Source: Candidatus Binatia bacterium (GTDB lineage Bacteria > Desulfobacterota_B > Binatia > UBA9968 > JAJDTQ01). Taken from it: a stretch of DNA of 40,721 bases. Below are positions 7,741-15,762 of the stretch, piece after piece. The stretch is taken from positions 1-40,721 of the forward strand of contig JAJDTQ010000216.1 of assembly GCA_022827045.1 (NCBI GenBank), read 5' to 3'. Every line of letters starts with the position of its first letter. The first letter of the stretch is position 1. The translations under genes and the position numbers were made by a program. The notes below the pieces were generated by a model. That model was not told the DNA's origin and ran no database searches. It saw only the letters and a program-made list of their open reading frames with translations.

Positions 7741-10053
7741 TCACGTCTCGTCCGGCTTGGGCATGCGGTAGCCCACTCCGCGCTCGTTGAGGATGTAGTG
7801 CGGCCGGGTCACGCTGTCGCCGAGCTTTTGGCGCAACGTTTTCACGTGGGTACGCACGATGTCCGAGTCGCCGTGGATCCGTTTCCCCCACAACTGGCGG
7901 ATCAGCGCCTCGTATGTCTGGACCTTCCCCGGGTTGATCGAGAGCACGCGCAAGAGTCCGTACTCCTTGGGCGTAAGCTCGACGCGACGGCCTGCCAGGG
8001 TTACCCGGCGCTGTTCGTAGTCGATGGCGAGGTCCCGAAACACGAAGGGTTCGGGCGCGGCTCGTCTGCGCAGGGCCGCCGCTATCCTGGCAGTGAGTTC
8101 GGTGGGCGAGAAGGGCTTGACGATGTAGTCCGTGGCGCCGTTCTCCAGCGCCTTGGCGATGGTCTCGTTCCTGCCGTAGCCGGAAATGAAGATGACCGGT
8201 AGATCGTGCAACTCGGTGATCGTTTCCATCATCTCCATTCCATCGGCCGAGGGGAGCATCAGGTCCAGCAGTACCAGTGCAGGCTCTTCTTCCCGTATCA
8301 GGTCGAGGACCGCATGAGGGTCGCCGGTCACCAGCGGCGAGTAGCCTGCCTTTGCGAGCTCCGCCCGAAGGTAGTGCAGGGTCTGCGGGTCGTCGTCCAC
8401 CACGAGGATGCGCGTCGGTTCGCCGCTTTGCCGGGAGCGGCTTCGGTCGGCGTCGGCGCCGGCATCTTCCGCTACCGGGATCGTGAAGGTCACCTGCATG
8501 CCCTGGTCCACTCCGCCGCTGGCGGCCCGGATGCGGCCCCCGTGGGCCTCGACCAGGCCCTTGCAGATGGCGAGCCCCAGGCCCGACCCCGCAAGGCCGT
8601 GCTCCGTGTCGACGCCTGCCGGGCGGTACTTCTGGAAGAGATGCGGCAGCAACTCCGGCGCTACGCCCTTGCCCTCGTCCGAGACCGAGATCTCGACGTG
8701 CACGCCGTCGCGCACCGCGGAGACCCGGATCGGGGAGGACTCCGGAGAGTGCCTGGATGCGTTGGAGAGGAGGTTGTTCAGCACCTGGACGATGCGTCGC
8801 CAATCGACCATCACCCGGGGCAGGTCCCGCGGAAGATCTATCAGCACCGGGTGCCTGTCGCCGCTCAGGGAAGTGTTCCTGGCCTGCTCCACCAGCATGC
8901 TCACCTCCACCGGCTCGGGCGCCACCGACAGCGTGCCCGTGTCGATGCGGCTGACGTCCAGCAGGTCTTTGGTGAGCCTCCGCATGTGATCGGCCTGCTC
9001 GTCAAGGATCCGGAAGAACTCGCGCATCTCCGCCCGGTCCAGGTCCTCGGCTTCGCGCAAGAGGGTGGTCGTTGCGCCCCGGATGGAAGTCAGCGGAGTT
9101 CGCAACTCGTGGCTCACCATGCCCAGGAACTCCATTCGCTGCCGCTCGAACTCCTGGAACTGCGCCAGGTCCTGCATGGTCACCACCACGGACTCTACCT
9201 CGCCCTCCTCGGAACGTCCCGGCGTGACGTTGATCAGCAACCGGACGCTGCGTCCGTCGGGGACCGAGATCTCGACTTCCGCGGCGCGCAACGTCTCGAC
9301 GTTCTGGAGTTGCTCGAGGGTGACCTCCCGTCCGTCGGCGAGCCGCGACGTCAGCGACTCCAGCAGCTCTGCCGGAGAGAGGTCCGCCATGTGCAGCGCC
9401 TCGGCTATGCGACGTGCCTGATGGTTGAACGTCCGCGGCGCGCCGGTCTTGGCGTTGAAGACCACGATGCCGACCGGCGAGGTTTCCACCAGGGCCTCGA
9501 GGTCGGCCAGGGTCCGGCGCTCCTGGCGGTGCGTGCGGGCGTTGGCGATGGCCATGGCCGCCTGGGACGCGAACAATAGCAGCACCTCTTCGTCCGCGTC
9601 GGTGAATTCCTGTCCGCCTTCCTTGTTAGCAAGAAAGAAGCTGCCGATGTGCTCTCCCCGTCGATGCATGGGGGTTGCGTGGAGATTGCGGCACCACTTG
9701 AACTCGGCATAGCCCAGCGAGCGGAGGTAAGCGGAGAAATCTTCGATTCTCAGCGCTCCGGGAAGACTACGGAAGTGTTCGAAGAGCCGTAGCCCGTCGG
9801 GCCACTCCACCAGCGCCCCGTGCTTCTCCGCCGTGAGGCCGGAGGTGAAGAAGTCCTGCGGTTGGCCGGAGCCGTCGACGGTGGCGATGACGCCGTAGCG
9901 GGCGCCGGTAAGCGTGCGCGCGCTCTCCAGCACGTCTTGCAGCACGGTATCGAGGTCAAGGCTGGCGCTGATGCGCAGGATCGCCGCACTGAGCGTCGAG
10001 ATGCGCTCGCGGAGCATCTCGTTCTCTCGCCTCAGTTCGTCGGGATTTTTCAA
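7741..10053 (-). CDS. single-chain sensor kinase, response regulator and OmpR-type DNA-binding protein
   Basis: One polypeptide of about 770 aa carries a whole two-component pathway. The order is: GAF domain (about 20-175), PAS-like domain (180-300), HisKA with phospho-acceptor His in MVSHELRTPLTSIRG (about 315), HATPase with NNLLSNASRHS and GSGLGLAICKGL (about 425-530), and a receiver with VVDDD, phospho-acceptor Asp in VLLDLMLP (about 597) and Lys in DYIVKPF. It ends in a PhoB/OmpR winged helix (LTPKEYGLLRVL and ERGVGYRMP). Hybrid kinases normally end in a receiver or Hpt domain; the appended DNA-binding domain would make it a cytoplasmic sensor that regulates genes directly. There are no membrane segments. 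I chose TTG 10053 because AAGAAGG precedes it; a TTG at 10128 is the alternative. The RND exporter follows downstream. Confidence 0.9.
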   Translation of the reverse strand: MKNPDELRRENEMLRERISTLSAAILRISASLDLDTVLQDVLESARTLTGARYGVIATVDGSGQPQDFFTSGLTAEKHGALVEWPDGLRLFEHFRSLPGALRIEDFSAYLRSLGYAEFKWCRNLHATPMHRRGEHIGSFFLANKEGGQEFTDADEEVLLLFASQAAMAIANARTHRQERRTLADLEALVETSPVGIVVFNAKTGAPRTFNHQARRIAEALHMADLSPAELLESLTSRLADGREVTLEQLQNVETLRAAEVEISVPDGRSVRLLINVTPGRSEEGEVESVVVTMQDLAQFQEFERQRMEFLGMVSHELRTPLTSIRGATTTLLREAEDLDRAEMREFFRILDEQADHMRRLTKDLLDVSRIDTGTLSVAPEPVEVSMLVEQARNTSLSGDRHPVLIDLPRDLPRVMVDWRRIVQVLNNLLSNASRHSPESSPIRVSAVRDGVHVEISVSDEGKGVAPELLPHLFQKYRPAGVDTEHGLAGSGLGLAICKGLVEAHGGRIRAASGGVDQGMQVTFTIPVAEDAGADADRSRSRQSGEPTRILVVDDDPQTLHYLRAELAKAGYSPLVTGDPHAVLDLIREEEPALVLLDLMLPSADGMEMMETITELHDLPVIFISGYGRNETIAKALENGATDYIVKPFSPTELTARIAAALRRRAAPEPFVFRDLAIDYEQRRVTLAGRRVELTPKEYGLLRVLSINPGKVQTYEALIRQLWGKRIHGDSDIVRTHVKTLRQKLGDSVTRPHYILNERGVGYRMPKPDET

Positions 10054-10121
10054 TGGCGTTACCTTCTTGGGACACAGAGCAACCGGTTCAATCTCACATG
10101 TCAATGGGCTGCGTAGGGGAT

Positions 10122-10179
10122 TTCGCAAGATTTCACTAAAACCGCACCATTAGCTCCAAATCTTCACATATATTTCACT
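10122..10179. promoter_or_regulatory. TTCAC direct repeats upstream of the sensor/regulator gene
   Basis: TTCAC occurs at 10132-10136, 10163-10167 and 10174-10178, with TTCGC at 10122-10126. The last pair is spaced by 11 bp, and the octamer ATTTCACT occurs twice (10130-10137 and 10172-10179). PhoB/OmpR-type regulators bind direct repeats of this geometry. The repeats lie just upstream of a gene encoding such a DNA-binding domain, so autoregulation is a reasonable inference. Confidence 0.4.
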
Positions 10180-10209
10180 GACCTGTCGCGGTCAATCGGC
10201 TAGAAGGAA

Positions 10210-10470
10210 ATGAAGGGAAACCCTGCAAGGCTACACCGCGACATGTTCTCTTTTCTTCAAGACAACCGCGCCGGTACAGGCACGGCCGCGGAGGGCTATC
10301 TGTCAGATCGGAGGCTCACGGGTCTCACGAGCGACAGCGAGGACCGCGATGTATTGAACGACCTGCTGGAGGATGCCTGCCAACTGGTCAAGGATGATGG
10401 AATTACGGTGTTCACCGTGTCCGCCGTTCCCCGAGGACATCCCAAGGAGACGGAGATCCGGGACAGGTGA
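10210..10470 (+). CDS. possible small uncharacterised ORF (86 aa)
   Basis: The frame runs from ATG 10210 to TGA, divergent from the sensor/regulator gene. A GAAGGA sequence precedes it but touches the ATG almost directly, which is too close for an efficient ribosome-binding site; the internal Met of DMFSFLQD is an alternative start. The C-terminal half (DVLNDLLEDACQLVKDDGI) is helix-like, with no known motif. I do not recognise it. It may be non-coding leader sequence. Confidence 0.25.
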   Translation: MKGNPARLHRDMFSFLQDNRAGTGTAAEGYLSDRRLTGLTSDSEDRDVLNDLLEDACQLVKDDGITVFTVSAVPRGHPKETEIRDR

Positions 10471-10478
10471 AGCCAGTC

Positions 10479-11513
10479 CTAATTCTCCGCGTTGCCGTCG
10501 TCGGGCGTGTCCTCGGGCGGGAGCGTTGCGGGCGTGAACGCGTCGAAGATGCCCGTAAAGCGGCCGACCGAACCGTCGGCTTCGGCGAAGTGGACATCGG
10601 TGGAGCCGACCACGCGGCGCGGGTGCCCGTCGACATCCGGCACGTTCGAGAACTGGCCGCGCCACGTCCCGGCGGAGCGCGTGATGGTGCGCGCGGGGTG
10701 GTTTACGGTAACCGCGGTGTCCTCGAAAGCGCCGGTTGCATCGAAGGACGCGGCAAAGTGCAGGTCGTAGCCGGCCGGCGACGCGGCGGGGTCGGGATTC
10801 CGCCAGGTCACGATCGGATAGAGGTGGCGGCCGGGGTCGACCTCGATGGGATCGAGACACCCGAGGCAACCGGTGAGGCGGCTCTGGTCGAAGTCGGCGG
10901 TCAACGACATGCTTCCCACGAATTCAGTGTAGTCGGAGGTATCGGCCAACTCGCCCCAGTCGCGGCCGTACTCGTACGTGTACAGGCCGCCGGCGCCGCC
11001 GACGTAGGTGGCCGTGCCTGTCACGGGGAGGTCAGGCGGTGCAGCCGGATCGAGTTCGGGGCCATCGATAAAGACCCCGCGTGTGGCCTCTTCGACATCC
11101 CCAGCGGATGCGCCGGGTGGATAGACGAGCCACCATCCCGCCGCGAGGTAGTCGGCGGGGTCGGCGTCGTTCCACGAGACGACGGCGTACGCCAGAATCT
11201 TGCCGTCGTGGTAGTTTTCCGCGAGCACCCATTCGCGGCTGGAATGGTTGGGTTGCAGTGGTTGGGGGAGGAAGCGCCCCCACGTCCCGTCCAGGTGTCG
11301 GACGCTATCGAGTGTGCGGGTACGGTCGTCGTGGTAGCGCACGTCGACGCTCAGGACGTTGTCGACGAAGGTCGTCCGCGTACGAAACGGCTGGGCGGTG
11401 GGCTCGAGCGTCGGGATTGGAATCGGTGGCGGCGGAGGCGGATCGGGCTCCCCGACCGAACAGCCCGCCGTCAGCGACAGCAAAAGAAGGGTCATCAGCG
11501 CCGAGAGTCTCAT
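10479..11513 (-). CDS. predicted surface lipoprotein with TbpB-like barrel signature
   Basis: This 344-aa lipoprotein has a signal peptide ending in the lipobox LTAGC (Cys18). The residue after Cys is Ser, which permits outer-membrane sorting. A proline-rich linker (residues about 24-36) follows. The body contains AAGWWLVYPP and later GTATYVGGAGGLYTYEYG then SLTADFD. The same order, a G-x-W-L segment, GTATY-x-G-x-A-x-G and an acidic barrel strand, appears in the lipoproteins at 12727 and 18307 and resembles the TbpB-type beta-barrel domain of Slam-dependent lipoproteins. It lacks the closing GAFGAKR-like motif and instead ends with GRFTGIFDAF and an acidic tail. It is probably a client of the Slam-like protein at 15763. 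Its ligand is unknown. Confidence 0.7.
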   Translation of the reverse strand: MRLSALMTLLLLSLTAGCSVGEPDPPPPPPIPIPTLEPTAQPFRTRTTFVDNVLSVDVRYHDDRTRTLDSVRHLDGTWGRFLPQPLQPNHSSREWVLAENYHDGKILAYAVVSWNDADPADYLAAGWWLVYPPGASAGDVEEATRGVFIDGPELDPAAPPDLPVTGTATYVGGAGGLYTYEYGRDWGELADTSDYTEFVGSMSLTADFDQSRLTGCLGCLDPIEVDPGRHLYPIVTWRNPDPAASPAGYDLHFAASFDATGAFEDTAVTVNHPARTITRSAGTWRGQFSNVPDVDGHPRRVVGSTDVHFAEADGSVGRFTGIFDAFTPATLPPEDTPDDGNAEN

Positions 11514-11522
11514 GCCGCCAAC

Positions 11523-11561
11523 CGATAACGAGTAGAGCTCGGAGATGTCAAGTGGTTGACA
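11523..11561 (-). promoter_or_regulatory. promoter with a TTGACA inverted repeat upstream of the 10479-11513 lipoprotein
   Basis: On the minus strand a perfect -35 TTGACA (11551-11546) and a weak -10 TTATCG (11528-11523) are 17 bp apart and precede the ATG at 11513. The -35 is one arm of the inverted repeat TGTCAA-N4-TTGACA (11546-11561), so a dimeric regulator could bind there. Confidence 0.4.
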
Positions 11562-11607
11562 CTAGCGACACGCTGGTGGCGGTGATCAGGAAACGCCGCG
11601 GATCCCA

Positions 11608-11838
11608 TCAACCAGGTCGCTCCCGGTAGCGGACCCACCCTCTTCCTGTCAGGCAAACGCGAACGACGGGCTCGGGGAGCCGCTGGACGCGGCCGGTGGA
11701 CTCCACCAGGCCTTGCTCGATGAGGCTCTCCACGAGCCCGATGGTTTCCGGGTCGGCGTCCACGCTGGTCATGTGCCGCGGCCCGGGGACATGGCTGCCG
11801 ATAGCTTCGATCAGGGTCCACTCGTCCTTGGTCATCAC
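11608..11838 (-). CDS. small uncharacterised protein, possibly winged-helix
   Basis: This 76-aa frame has natural protein composition: helix-like TKDEWTLIEAIG, then GLVESLIEQGLVESTGRVQ and the strand pair VVRVCLTGRGWVRYRER. The helix, helix, beta-hairpin pattern ending in LTGRGWVRY resembles the C-terminal half of small winged-helix proteins, where LT-x-x-G commonly marks the wing. I see no strong ribosome-binding site before the start (GTG 11838 or ATG 11835). It sits between a lipoprotein gene and an integrase remnant. Function unknown; I infer a DNA-binding role only weakly. Confidence 0.45.
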   Translation of the reverse strand: MMTKDEWTLIEAIGSHVPGPRHMTSVDADPETIGLVESLIEQGLVESTGRVQRLPEPVVRVCLTGRGWVRYRERPG

Positions 11839-11939
11839 AAGGTGATCCCGGCGGCGCCGACGCTTTCTTTTCCGGTCGGCGAACCGCTGACGGCCTCAGT
11901 CTATCAGCACCACTCCCTCCTCGCACCAGGTCGCGCAGT

Positions 11940-12320
11940 CCGGATCCGTCAATCCTGCAATCCATTATTGGACGAGGCTAGTGGGGCAGTTCCAGCCCCC
12001 GGCCGAAGTGTTGCCGCGCTGGCACCGGGGCATCGAGACCGTGGTGCGCAACCCTGTCGCCCGCGACGCTTTACGCTTTGGTCTTTAGAATGCATTACCT
12101 GAATGCGCGGATCAGCGAGGCGGGCGGGGCGAGGTTCTGGTTCCACGCGTTGCGCAACTGCTTCATCACCGTGGCCAACCGCGACCTGACGCTGCCGGTG
12201 AGCCTGACCAAGCGTCTGGTCAACCATGCGAGGCCCCAAGACGTAACCGAGGGCTACGCCGCCGACTGGACCATGGAGCAGCTTCGCGCCGCCGCCGCAG
12301 CGCGTCGCCGAGTTAAAAAG
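11940..12320 (+). pseudogene. tyrosine integrase remnant with internal deletion and frameshifts
   Basis: One frame reads VNPAIHYWTRLVGQF and then LPRWHRGIETVVRNPVARDA followed by LRFGL and a stop at about 12088. In intact members of this integrase family that segment lies just before the TGMRRGE box holding the first catalytic Arg. The next frame resumes as ARISEAGGARFWFHALRNC, then LTKRLVNHARPQDVTEGYAA and DWTMEQLR, which is the C-terminal catalytic end. The stretch between them, with the first catalytic Arg, is missing. Beyond about 12285 a second frame change turns the expected AQRVAEL ending out of frame. The HxLR box reads HALRN and the tyrosine of EGYAADW is present. It cannot be functional. 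It marks an old integration event next to the lipoprotein cluster. Confidence 0.75.
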
Positions 12321-12322
12321 GT

Positions 12323-12352
12323 GGTTGACTTTGTGCGTCATGTCAGAGTATA
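12323..12352 (+). promoter_or_regulatory. candidate promoter upstream of the 12727-14814 lipoprotein
   Basis: TTGACT (12323-12328) and TATATA (12347-12352) are 18 bp apart. The pair lies at the end of the integrase remnant, about 375 bp upstream of the lipoprotein start, so it would give a long leader. Confidence 0.35.
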
Positions 12353-12562
12353 TAGTCCTTCGTTATGGCTCGGCAACGGTGTGGCGGGTGTTCATCGATA
12401 CGATATCAAGAGAGTGAGGCCCTCTTCTTTTCGCGGGTAGCCTGAGTTGCGAGGGACGTTTCGGTTGGGTTCGGCGGAAACGGGACGGTTGCCGCTTGTT
12501 TCAACGAAGAAGATGTGGCAGGGTATGAGGATCGGATATTGAGGATTTCTCGCAGGAATCAC

Positions 12563-12591
12563 TTGACAAACGCGCAACTTCTCCGTAAGAG
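12563..12591 (+). promoter_or_regulatory. candidate proximal promoter of the 12727-14814 lipoprotein
   Basis: A perfect -35 TTGACA (12563-12568) is followed after 17 bp by TAAGAG (12586-12591), a weak -10. The start codon is about 130 bp downstream, leaving a leader that contains the hairpin at 12613-12641. Confidence 0.4.
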
Positions 12592-12612
12592 ACGGGGAAT
12601 GCAAGAGCAAGT

Positions 12613-12641
12613 CACGAGGCTGGACTACCACCAGCCTCGTG
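12613..12641 (+). promoter_or_regulatory. 11-bp perfect hairpin in the lipoprotein leader
   Basis: CACGAGGCTGG (12613-12623) and CCAGCCTCGTG (12631-12641) pair perfectly across a 7-nt loop. No T-tract follows, so it is not a typical terminator. Lying between a candidate promoter and the ribosome-binding site of the 12727 gene, it may stabilise the mRNA or bind a regulator. Confidence 0.45.
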
Positions 12642-12726
12642 GTTTACAGTAGGTACCGAGGGAGTTCAGCGAATGAATCGTCATGCAGTTGGAAGCACGA
12701 AACAGCGTAAGTATAAGGAGGCCAAG

Positions 12727-14814
12727 ATGTTGAGGAATTTGACCGGCAGTACCGGAGTGCGGGCGGTTATCGCTGTCCTCATGTTGCTCTTTGTGGTTGC
12801 TTGCGCCGGCAGCGACAGCGGCATCAAGCGGGAGCGCGACGAAGCCCGCGCCGCGGCCGAGGCTGCGGAGCAGGCGAGGTTGGCCGCGGAGGAACAGGCA
12901 AGGAAGGACGCAGAGGCGGCTGCCGCCGCGGCTGCTGAACAGGCAAGGAAGGACGCGGAAGCCGCTGCCGTCGCGGCTGCTCAGGCGGCGTACGATCAGG
13001 CAATGGCGGCCATCGCCGCCGCCGACACGCCGGAAGCTGCTCAGATGGCCTACGACGCGGTGAAAGACCAGGTTTCCGCCGCACAGGGCGAGATGTTGCA
13101 GGCTGCGGTCGAGGCCCGCGCGGAAGCGCTGGCGATGATGGCCCGCGAGGCCAGCCAGACAATGGCGCTGATGGACGCCGCTGGCATGATCGATACATCC
13201 GACCTGTCGACCCAGGCTTTGGTTGATGCCGCCCGGACCGCTATCGCGGGGCTTCGGCAGGCGATCGCCGATGCGGCCGACGTCGACGACACGTCGATGT
13301 ACCAGACGATGCTGGACGACGCTGTGGCCGCCGTGGACATGGCGCAGGGCGGGATCGACACCGATACGCGCCGGACGAACCAGATGACAGCGCTGTCGGA
13401 TGCTTCCGGCGATTTGCAGGATGCCCTCGCGGCGCTCTCCGGTGCGACTCCCACGCAGGCACTTCTTGACGCCGCCAACAACGCCCTCACCGCTCTGAAC
13501 ACCGCGATTGCGGACGGCGCGGACCTGACCGACGACGAAAAGGCTCCGTATCAGAGAGAGGCGAACAACGCGGCGGCGCCGATCCAGATGGCGCAAAACG
13601 TCTTCGATAACGCGGAGAGCGAAGCCGACAAGGCCGCGGCCGCGGCCATGGCGGTAACCGCGACGATGCTGCATGCCGGCATCAATGTTCCTAGCGCTAC
13701 TGCGGCAGCCGTATACGACAGCACGGACAATAGCCTAATAGGGGTGACGATCGGTACGAACGCCGCCGTCAACCTGTCGGAAGACGACGAAGCGATGGTG
13801 GACGACCGCCATGGCTGGACGGGCATGATGTTCACGGCCGAGCCCGATGGTGATGCCGGCACGTACGAAGCGGTCGTCTACTCGCATGTCGGCGAACCGA
13901 CAGTGACGGAGGGGGCGGTGTTCGACGTGGCGTACACGCTCACGGACGGTGAAACAGGGAATGTGACTGCCCTCACCGGCCATGAGACGAGTCGAGTTGC
14001 CAGCCCGAGTTTCGACCAGTCTGCTGGTGCAAAGGAGTTCGAGTTGGGCACCAATATGGTCAGGGTGATGGTTTCGGGCAGCTACCAAGGTGTGTCCGGC
14101 ACGTACTATTGCACGCCTGCGGATGCCAACACCAATTGCTCGGCTACCGTAGCCGACATGGGATTCACCCTCGGCGGCGGAACGTGGTCGTTCAAGCCGA
14201 CCGATCCTAAGGCCAAGATCATGGACACGAGTGTGCCGGACGCCATCTATGCCTCCTACGGCTGGTGGCTCCACAAGGACGAGGACGGCGACATCAGCGC
14301 CGCGAGCGCGTTCCATGACTACAGGGGCACGGACGCCGGCACGGTCGGCATGGATCTCTTGCGGGGAACCGCCACGTACACGGGCGGCGCCGTCGGCAAG
14401 TACGCTCTCCGTAGCTCGACCGGTGGAACGAACGATGCCGGCCACTTCACAGCGGATGTCGAGCTCAACGCCGAGTTCGGTGCAGAACACAAGATCGAGG
14501 GCACCATTGACAACTTCATGGGTGCCGACGGCGAGGAGCGTGACTGGTCGGTCGCGTTGGGTGAGTCCCTCATCGCCGACGCCGGGGCCATTGCTGGCGA
14601 TCCCGACGATAGCACGGACACCGGCAACCAGGAGACGACCTGGACGATCGGCGGGACGGCAGGTGAAGCCGGCGGCGAGTGGTCCGGGACTCTCCGTGAA
14701 CAGGGTGACGACGGCGTTCCGGCCATCGCGACCGGCACGTTCTACTCAGAATACGGTGGTGCGGGTGGTTTCGACGGCAAAATGGTCGGCGCGTTCGGCG
14801 CGAACAAGCAGTAG
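12727..14814 (+). CDS. surface lipoprotein: Ala-rich helical stalk plus TbpB-like barrel
   Basis: This protein of about 695 aa starts at ATG 12727 behind a strong AAGGAGG (12715-12721). An in-frame ATG at 12673 would add 18 residues before an otherwise normal signal peptide. The lipobox is FVVAC (Cys26), followed by Ala, so outer-membrane sorting is allowed. Residues about 30-340 are extremely rich in Ala, Glu, Gln, Asp and Lys, with tandem EEQARKDAEAAAA-type units, predicting a long helical or coiled-coil stalk. The C-terminal part has YGWWLHKDEDGD, then GTATYTGGAVGKYAL, a barrel strand ending in GTIDNFMG, GGEWSGTLREQG, GTFYSEYGGAGGFDG, and the closing GAFGANKQ. This resembles the end of TbpB-type barrels, which Slam proteins recognise. 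A strong terminator follows. Ligand unknown. Confidence 0.8.
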   Translation: MLRNLTGSTGVRAVIAVLMLLFVVACAGSDSGIKRERDEARAAAEAAEQARLAAEEQARKDAEAAAAAAAEQARKDAEAAAVAAAQAAYDQAMAAIAAADTPEAAQMAYDAVKDQVSAAQGEMLQAAVEARAEALAMMAREASQTMALMDAAGMIDTSDLSTQALVDAARTAIAGLRQAIADAADVDDTSMYQTMLDDAVAAVDMAQGGIDTDTRRTNQMTALSDASGDLQDALAALSGATPTQALLDAANNALTALNTAIADGADLTDDEKAPYQREANNAAAPIQMAQNVFDNAESEADKAAAAAMAVTATMLHAGINVPSATAAAVYDSTDNSLIGVTIGTNAAVNLSEDDEAMVDDRHGWTGMMFTAEPDGDAGTYEAVVYSHVGEPTVTEGAVFDVAYTLTDGETGNVTALTGHETSRVASPSFDQSAGAKEFELGTNMVRVMVSGSYQGVSGTYYCTPADANTNCSATVADMGFTLGGGTWSFKPTDPKAKIMDTSVPDAIYASYGWWLHKDEDGDISAASAFHDYRGTDAGTVGMDLLRGTATYTGGAVGKYALRSSTGGTNDAGHFTADVELNAEFGAEHKIEGTIDNFMGADGEERDWSVALGESLIADAGAIAGDPDDSTDTGNQETTWTIGGTAGEAGGEWSGTLREQGDDGVPAIATGTFYSEYGGAGGFDGKMVGAFGANKQ

Positions 14815-14842
14815 AGTCTAGTCATCCTTCCCGCGCAGTTGA

Positions 14843-14874
14843 GGGCGGCGACTTCGGTCGCCGCCCTTTTTCTT
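14843..14874 (+). terminator. intrinsic terminator after the 12727-14814 lipoprotein
   Basis: GGGCGGCGAC (14843-14852) pairs perfectly with GTCGCCGCCC (14857-14866) around a TTCG tetraloop closed by C-G. A T-rich run TTTTTCTTT follows immediately. It lies 28 bp after the stop codon. Confidence 0.9.
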
Positions 14875-14879
14875 TCCTC

Positions 14880-15710
14880 AGTTGCACGCCGCTTGAACCG
14901 CTGCCTCATCCAGTTCATCGCGGCTGTGACTTTCGCAGTCCTCTTGTTCTGGGCCTTCTCCGCCGCGGATGCGATCGGCGCCGATTCCGCGAAGCCCGGG
15001 AGCACGCGCGCGAGCGTCGTCGCCAGAAGGTCCGCATGAGAGAACACCGCCTGGCGTTCCGACGGGTGTTCCACCGCCCAGTCCACCGCGTCGGTCACGA
15101 AGTATTCCTCGCCGGCGAGCAATGCCTCCCGGCTTGCCGGCCCCCAGGTCGACGTCTCCGGTTCGCGCTTCGCGGCCCGGTCCATGACTGGCTCGGGGGA
15201 GAACCCGAGCGATTGCGCCTAGCGCTCCCAGACTTGGCGCAACGCTCCCTTGTCCACGTCGCGCTTGGCCGCCCGCGTCACGAGCGCCGCACGGTCCGCC
15301 AGGCGCTTGTTGTCGGCGGGGTCGTCGAAGCCCCGCTCCTTCATCGCCGCCTCGATCTCCGCACGGCGGGTGGAGAACGCCTCGATCACCTCGCGAGGGA
15401 TCCCCGCAATCTCGAAACGCCCATCGGCGTGCGTGCGCTCCACCTCGTAGCCGAGACGCGCCACGCCCTCGGCCAGTTCCGCACGGTAGATCGCGCTGAT
15501 CGCCTTCTGCTGGCGGTAGAGGCCGTCGTTGACCATGGTGCGCCAGCGGTTGTCCGCCCCCTGCACCATGTTGGCGATGACGCAATGTGTGTGGAGTTGC
15601 GGGTCGAGGTCGCGGGATGTATCGTGGCGGAAGGTGGCGACTACCGTCTTCTGGCCGTTCGGCGCGCTGATCGCCCAGGGCAACCCATGTCGGGTTGCCC
15701 TTTTCTTTGT
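14880..15710 (-). pseudogene. MobF/TrwC-type relaxase remnant
   Basis: The minus strand encodes an internal piece of a conjugative relaxase. The three-His metal-site region is intact: VVATFRHDTSRDLDPQLHTH (about 15640-15590). It continues through LYRQQKAISAIYRAELAEG, HADGRFEIAGIPREVIEAFS and AALVTRAAKRDVDKGALRQ. An in-frame TAG follows VWER (15220-15222); after it the same frame continues as AQSLGFSPEPVMDRA and on to AVFSHADLLATTLARVLPG. The N-terminal nicking tyrosines and the C-terminal helicase are absent. Relaxases of this family are usually over 900 aa, so this is a fragment of perhaps a quarter of the protein. It is wedged between two rho-independent terminators and shows that conjugative DNA once entered here. 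Confidence 0.85.
15678..15708 (+). terminator. orphan intrinsic terminator upstream of the Slam-like gene
   Basis: GGGCAACCC (15678-15686) pairs with GGGTTGCCC (15692-15700) over a 5-nt loop and is followed by TTTTCTTT. It is oriented for plus-strand transcription, yet no plus-strand gene ends here; the relaxase remnant lies on the other strand. It probably served a gene replaced by the remnant, and now insulates the Slam-like gene. Confidence 0.75.
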
Positions 15711-15762
15711 GCTACCATAAACCCATCCGTAATCCATCTTGAGTGAGGAAGAACCTATCCGG

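Noticed and set aside
12824..13198. Pro/Arg-rich minus-strand frame in the lipoprotein stalk
   Set aside because: It is the antisense shadow of the alanine repeats and has no start signal.
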